A stretch of 64,000 bases of DNA, taken from the NCBI RefSeq assembly GCF_003265705.1, contig NW_020312785.1:17062023-17126022 (forward strand). Direction: 5' to 3'. A program made the position numbers and the translations under genes. The notes under the pieces are model-generated. The model did no database searches. It worked only from the letters and a program-made list of their open reading frames with translations, and had not been told where the DNA came from. Positions 59,280 to 64,000 of the stretch are shown in pieces; the first letter of the stretch is position 1; the number at the start of each line of letters is the position of its first letter. Source of the stretch: Callorhinus ursinus. Its lineage: Eukaryota; Chordata; Mammalia; Carnivora; Otariidae.

Positions 59280-60032
59280 ACTTACTTTGGAGAGAACATT
59301 TAAATTCTACTCTCAGCAAATTTCAATTACACAATATGGTGTTATCAACTATAGTCACCATGTCTTATATTAGATCCTCAGACCTTATTCTTACAGCTGA
59401 AAGTTTATACCCTTTTACCAACCCTTCCTTACTTTTCCCACTCCCCATTCCCTAGCAACCACTTTTCTACTATTTCTATGAGTTTGACAGTTTTTAAAAA
59501 TTTTTTTTCAGATTGCATATGTAAGTGATACCATTTTTCTTTCTATGTCTGGCTTATTTCGCTTAGCATAATGCCCTCAAGGTCCGTCTTTATTCATTCA
59601 TCCATTGACTGATGCTTAGATTGTTTCCATATCTTGGCTGTAGTGAATAATGCTATAATAAACATGGGAATACAGATATCTCTTTTACATCCTGTTTTTA
59701 TTTCCTTTTGATACATGTGCAGAAGGGAAATTTCTGGATCTTATGGTAGTTCTATTTTTCATTCTTTGAGGAACTTCCATACTGTTTTTTATAGTGGTTG
59801 CACCAATTTACATTTCCACCAACACTGTAAGAGGGTTCTCCTTTCTCCACATCTTAGCCAACACTTGTTATTTCTTTTCTTCTTGATAGCCATTCTAACA
59901 GGTGAGTGATATCTCATTGTGGTTTTGATTTTAATTTCTCTGATGTTCAGTGATGTTAAGCACCTTTTCATGTACCTGTTGGCCATGTGTATGTCTTCTT
60001 TGGAAAAATATCTATTCACTTCCTCCCATTTT

Positions 60033-60043
60033 CTTTAAAGATT

Positions 60044-60074
<31 letters not shown>

Positions 60075-60254
60075 TTTGAGAGAGAGAAGGAGCACTGGAG
60101 TGGGGGGGGAGAGCAGATGGGGCAGGAGAAGGACAAGCAGACTCTGCACTGAGTCTGGAACCCTACCCAGGGCTTGATCTCAAGACCCTAACATCATAAC
60201 CTGAGCTGAAACCAAGAGTCAGACACTCAGCCAACTGAGCCACCCAGGCACCCC
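60033..60254 (-). mobile_element. CAN-SINE, older type, expanded (TTTA)n
   Basis: TTTAAAGATTTTATTTATTT with about eight TTTA units, GA-rich body, AACCAAGAGTCAGACACTCAG near 60208, head ending GAGCCACCCAGGCACCCC. The target duplication (from 60020, TTCCTCCCATTTT, and from 60255, TTCCTCTGCCCATTTT) matches apart from a 3-base indel region. Parallel to the host L1. Confidence 0.94.
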
Positions 60255-60504
60255 TTCCTCTGCCCATTTTTAATAGTTTTTTGTTTTGTTTTGTCTTGTT
60301 TTGTTGTAATTGAGTTGTATGAGTTTTTAATATATTTGGGGTATTAGCCCCTCATCAGATATATGGTTTGCAAATATTTCCCCCCATTCAGTTGGTTGCC
60401 TTTTCATGATTTCCTTTGCTGTGTCGAGCTTTTTAGTTTGATGCAGTCTCATTTGATAACTCTCCTCTTACTCCTGTAGCATAATGACAAATGTAGATAA
60501 TAAC

Positions 60505-60889
60505 ATCGATTTTACCCACAACACACTTCAATTAAGACTTCCAGTTTTTGTGTTTTGTTTTTTTTCCCTTTTTTTTCTGTTTTTGTTTTTTGTTTGTGTT
60601 ACAGACTGCTGAATTGAAAAAGTGTGTTGTGTAGGTTATTGGCTTGGCTTTGTGCAATATTGCATCAAGTCTAAGGAGACCTTCCAGTATTTCTTTCCTG
60701 AATCAGTGTTAGTTTCCTTCGGTAGTTTTAATAACTTCTTGGCACTCTGCAGTAATTATGGCAGCTGATTCTCTTTTGCTTTTCTATGTTCAGATAATGA
60801 CTTCATAGGAATTTAATGCATTATGAAAATTTCTGGTGAACAAATTGATATGTATTTCTACAGTAGTTTTTTATTTGCTTGATTATTTC
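60505..60889. other. Unassigned sequence
   Basis: T-rich near 60545-60600; no repeat or gene recognised. Confidence 0.5.
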
Positions 60890-60904
60890 TTTTTTTATGT
60901 CAAT

Positions 60905-61252
60905 TATTTTTTTAATTGTTATGTTAATCACCATATATTACATCATTAGTTTTTGATGTAGTGTTCCATGATTCATTGTTTGTTCATAACACCCAGTGCT
61001 CCATGCAGAATGTGCCCTCTTTAATACCCATCACCAGGCTAACCCATCCCCCTACCCTCCTCCCCTCTAGAACCCTCAGTTTGTTTTTCAGAGTCCATCA
61101 TCTCTCATGGTTCGTCTCCCCCTCTGACTTACTCCCCTTCATTCTTCCTCTCCTGTTATCTTCTTCTTTTTCTTTTTTCTTAAAATATGTTGCATTATTT
61201 GTTTCAGAAGTACAGATCTGTGATTCAACAGTCTTGCACAATTCACAGCGCT
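60905..61252 (-). mobile_element. 5'-truncated young L1 3' end
   Basis: Reversed L1 3' UTR: TTATGTTAATCACCATATATTAC near 60919, GTTCCATGATTCATTGTTTG near 60963, CATCACCAGGCTAACCC near 61030, then GATTCAACAGTCTTGCACAATTC to the truncation at CACAGCGCTC (61252). Loose target duplication (TTATTTCT / ATATTTCT). Confidence 0.92.
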
Positions 61253-61263
61253 CCTTATATTTC

Positions 61264-61305
61264 TACATTAAAATTTTATTTTATTTTTTAAAAAATAAAA
61301 AATAA
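61264..61305. repeat. AT-rich imperfect palindrome
   Basis: Two arms of about 20 bases (TAAAATTTTATTTTATTTTT and the A-rich complement) meet near 61285 with few mismatches. Lies immediately after the L1 at 60905-61252. Confidence 0.8.
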
Positions 61306-62340
61306 AATTACATATTATGCAAAAATTGCAACACTTCAATTTGATTCTTATGTAACCGTGTCACTGTACTTGTATGTGGATAACCTTTGTACTATCCACT
61401 AGCATGGGAAAGTTTTCTATAACCCACCAATGTATAAAAAGCCTTAATATTACCCATTAGCTAAAGGAAAATAATATCTGGAGGATTATTTTTTTGTAAG
61501 CCTGTTGTAGAATTCTATAGAAACAAGGAATTAAAATCATCCATACTTAAGGGATTGGTATTATATAGGATGAAACTTCACTAAATTTTATTGCTGGGAG
61601 GAAGGAAACATAACATTTTGGGGGGGAAATGCATGAATTTCTTAATCTTAGTTGTCAGCATGAATGGGTATCATTTTTTTTTAAATCGAAGATTGTCTAA
61701 AACAAGATTCAAGTGCATGTACTCAGAAAAAGAAAAATAAAGCTGTTCTCAGGCACAATTTCAAACATTAAAATATGTTAAAAATAAAAAAGATTTAAAT
61801 TAATAAATATAAAGTTTAACAAAAAATAGAGGTATAATAAAATAGGATAAATAGACTAGAAAGAAAGAATTGGGAAAGATATAATTCCAAATATATGAAT
61901 TAGGGGGGAAAAAAGCTACAAAGGTAGTTTTTGAATATTGAACCATATTTTTGCTTCTGGAATAAATCATTTGTGTTAGGGATAACATTATTTACTACAC
62001 TTAAGATACAAGCTTTCTTAAATATTATATAGTATTTATCCACTTGGGTTCTTAAATAATATTTTTCTGTACTCTGAACTATTTCATCAGGATTCAGAGT
62101 TGAGATTTTAATAACCTCATAAAATGACCTGGCAAGTTTTCCAGCATGACCTTCGCTCTACATTCTTGAGGTAGTTTGGGAATATTTTTTTATGTGATTG
62201 TCTGATAGAAAATAAAAAAGAAAAAGATAAAAACAGAGAAGCAAGCAAAGAAAAGAAAAGGAAAAAAAGAAAACTATATTGACTTCATACCTTTTGTGAC
62301 AATTATTCCTAGACATCCTCTGCAACCACAATAAGTTGTA
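61306..62340. other. Unassigned AT-rich sequence
   Basis: No repeat family or gene recognised. A-rich purine stretch at 62205-62275. Confidence 0.5.
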
Positions 62341-62362
62341 ATCTGAGCCATCCAGGTGCCCC
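62341..62362 (-). mobile_element. Orphan CAN-SINE head (22 bp)
   Basis: ATCTGAGCCATCCAGGTGCCCC is the first 22 bases of a CAN-SINE in reverse, with no SINE body on its left. It lies 8 bases from the next SINE. Confidence 0.8.
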
Positions 62363-62370
62363 AACAATTT

Positions 62371-62562
62371 CTTTTTTTAAATTAATTAATTAATTAATTT
62401 GACAGAGAGAGACACAGTAAGAGAGGAAACACAAGCAGGGGAAGTGGGAGAGGGAGAAGCAGGCCTCCTGCTGAGCAGGGAGCTTACATGGGCTCAATCC
62501 CAAGACCCTAGGATCATGACCTGAGTCATGACACTAAACCAACTGAGCCACCCAAGCACCCC
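62371..62562 (-). mobile_element. CAN-SINE with (TTAA)n tail
   Basis: Full head (GAGCCACCCAAGCACCCC at 62545-62562) and GA-rich body, with two deletions in the tRNA part. The tail repeat is AATTAATTAATTAATTAATT, not the usual TTTA. No clean target duplication. Confidence 0.9.
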
Positions 62563-64000
62563 AAAAATAAACTTTAAATAAACAAAGGAGGCACCAAGTT
62601 AGATAGATGATAGTTGTCAATAATCCAAAATTCATCTATAAGTTCATCTTCATCTTCCACCAAAATAAATTCTAAATGAATAAAAATGTCATTATGGATT
62701 TTCATTAATGGCTATGATTGTGTAACAAGGATTGAACATAACCTCTCATTATAAATAAGAAAACTGCAAGTAATATAAAATGACTGGTCTCTGTTATTGG
62801 GCACAAGCAGCACAGGAGTGGGATTCCTGGGAGAAGGGAAAGCAGTAAGGAGACCTCAGTATTATTCCAGCATTCTGCCTATAGTTAATTATTGGTCTGC
62901 AGATGCAGGGAAACTCCACAAAGCTGGGAAAATAACCAAAGAAGAGTCATAAACCTAAAAATTCCCAGAGCTTACATAGAAAGGGAGACATTTGAGCTCA
63001 GAACAGACAGAGTGGAGAAAGACCATATTTAATGCTTTTTCCCCAAACAAAAGATTCTCTATTTTCATGTTTCTTTCTTTTTTTAATGTCTTCTCATTTA
63101 TTTATTTTGACTCAGTTCACGCAGTTTGGATTTGCCTCCATGGCCTAGAGACTCAGATCATTTATCTTGCTGGCATTGCCTGATCACAAACTGACGGAAA
63201 AGAAAAATAAATGGCAAACTCTTTCCACTGGAACATTTTGTCTTTGTTAAATAAAACATTTCCTCTCTCTGATGATGGCCATTTGGTTGGTTCCTTTGTT
63301 ATAGAATCCCATACATCAAGGCAAAGGCCTAGGTTTATATTCATGATGAGGATAAAGAACAAAAGCCAGCTTTGTGTATGCACATGCATCTTTCCCTTAG
63401 TGTAAGTGCTAAAACCAGCCACTCTGACTACTGTATTCTTGAAAAGGAGATTGGTTTCTAAAAAGTGCTGTGTATTCACCAAAGAGCTTCAATAAAGATA
63501 AGAAGGCTCTATGAATATTGACATTCAAAAGTGTTCAAGATTTAAAGAGGAAAATGGCATTTAAAAATAGCATGTTTAATATGAAACAAAATGTAGGGGA
63601 AAATTATTTATTTATACCCCCCAAATATTAACAGATGTAAGATTTTATGTGATGGTCACTTTTTTCCTCATGCATCCCTGTATTCTTTTAGATCTTTATA
63701 TTATGTATGTAATCATTTTTTAATAGTTATTGTGTCAACATTTTTTAGTGGTATACTCTTATTGCTTTACATCTTGTCCTTGGTACAACCACCAAGTGAA
63801 TCATACACCTATATCTAACATTCTCTCTCCTTCTTCTCATAATTATTCATTCGAATGTGCTTAATATGGATCCTTAATTATGTATGTATAACTTTTATTG
63901 TTTCCGAATATATGAAGCAACTCAATGCATATCAACATTCCTAGCAAAAAAAGAAAAAGAGAGAGAAAAATCAGATTTTATATATTAGGGGGTATAGTGT
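62563..64000. other. Unassigned sequence to the window end
   Basis: No gene or clear repeat. 62780-63040 has some phrases like an old L1 5' region (AACAGACAGAGTGGAGAAAGACC near 63002), not firm. A 106-codon minus-strand ORF at 63162-63482 is the longest outside repeats; it has no recognisable domain and no evidence that it is coding. Confidence 0.45.

Larger units (their letters stand above)
59022..60457 (-). mobile_element. Old L1 (L1MA-like), 3' third
   Basis: Reversed L1: 3' end CAGCTTTATTGAAGTATAATTGAC near 59073, 3' UTR with an embedded (TCTA)n, then ORF2 end (GCTTATTTCGCTTAGCATAATG near 59551, GTTGCACCAATTTACATTTCCACC near 59797, TTGGCCATGTGTATGTCTTC near 59979, TATGGTTTGCAAATATTTCCC near 60362). 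The SINE at 60033-60254 interrupts it. 76 codons of ORF2 with the Cys/His region remain open at 59789-60019. The flanks show a 47-base duplication (58752-58798 and 60458-60504). Confidence 0.85.

Noticed and set aside
63162..63482. 106-codon minus-strand ORF in unassigned sequence
   Set aside because: No recognisable domain or signal. An overlapping plus-strand ORF exists, and a frame of this length is expected by chance in 64 kb.

Overview
This window is intergenic DNA from a mammal of the order Carnivora, most probably an arctoid caniform (bear, seal/walrus or mustelid line). The clearest evidence is about two dozen copies of the carnivore tRNA-Lys-derived SINE (CAN-SINE/SINEC). Each has the head GCGCCTGGGTGGCTCAG, a CT-rich body, a (TAAA)n-type tail and, usually, target-site duplications. 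The head is the form I associate with arctoids, not the dog SINEC_Cf form. The species call is inference; the order-level call is strong.

I found no protein-coding gene, no functional RNA gene and no CRISPR-like array. Open reading frames are short. The longest, on the minus strand near 32.9-34.7 kb, are broken remains of LINE-1 ORF2. Everything I can name is a transposon copy or simple repeat, set in AT-rich sequence that I cannot assign.

Layout. 0-10 kb: old plus-strand L1 tails, two back-to-back minus-strand LTRs (MaLR-like and ERVL-like), a minus-strand L1 ORF2 relic, a plus-strand MaLR LTR, and a probable L2 reverse transcriptase relic. 10-14 kb: a 5'-truncated young L1 end with a SINE in it, then 3.6 kb without recognisable repeats. 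14-24 kb: SINEs, an old minus-strand L1, an old L1 3' UTR, and two more repeat-poor stretches. 24-30 kb: MLT1-type LTRs, including a pair forming an inverted repeat, an ERVL solo LTR, and an internally deleted old L1. 30-45 kb: the youngest L1 (2.2 kb, with an RT domain), several 5'-truncated L1 ends in both orientations, and an L2 relic. 45-60 kb: mostly decayed plus-strand L1 with eight consecutive plus-strand SINEs, then an old minus-strand L1 with an unusually long target duplication. 60-64 kb: a truncated L1 end, a SINE plus an orphan SINE head, and unassigned sequence.

No set of genes works together here. The information lies in the insertion history: nested SINEs with two sets of target duplications, 55-bp and roughly 95-bp L1 inserts, an apparent poly-A-only insertion, an L1 with an out-of-frame internal deletion, a two-module L1 3' UTR, and agreement in strand between SINEs and the old L1s they landed in. 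I did not find a previously undescribed biological system. Family names were assigned by eye from remembered consensus features and should be confirmed with a repeat-masking search.
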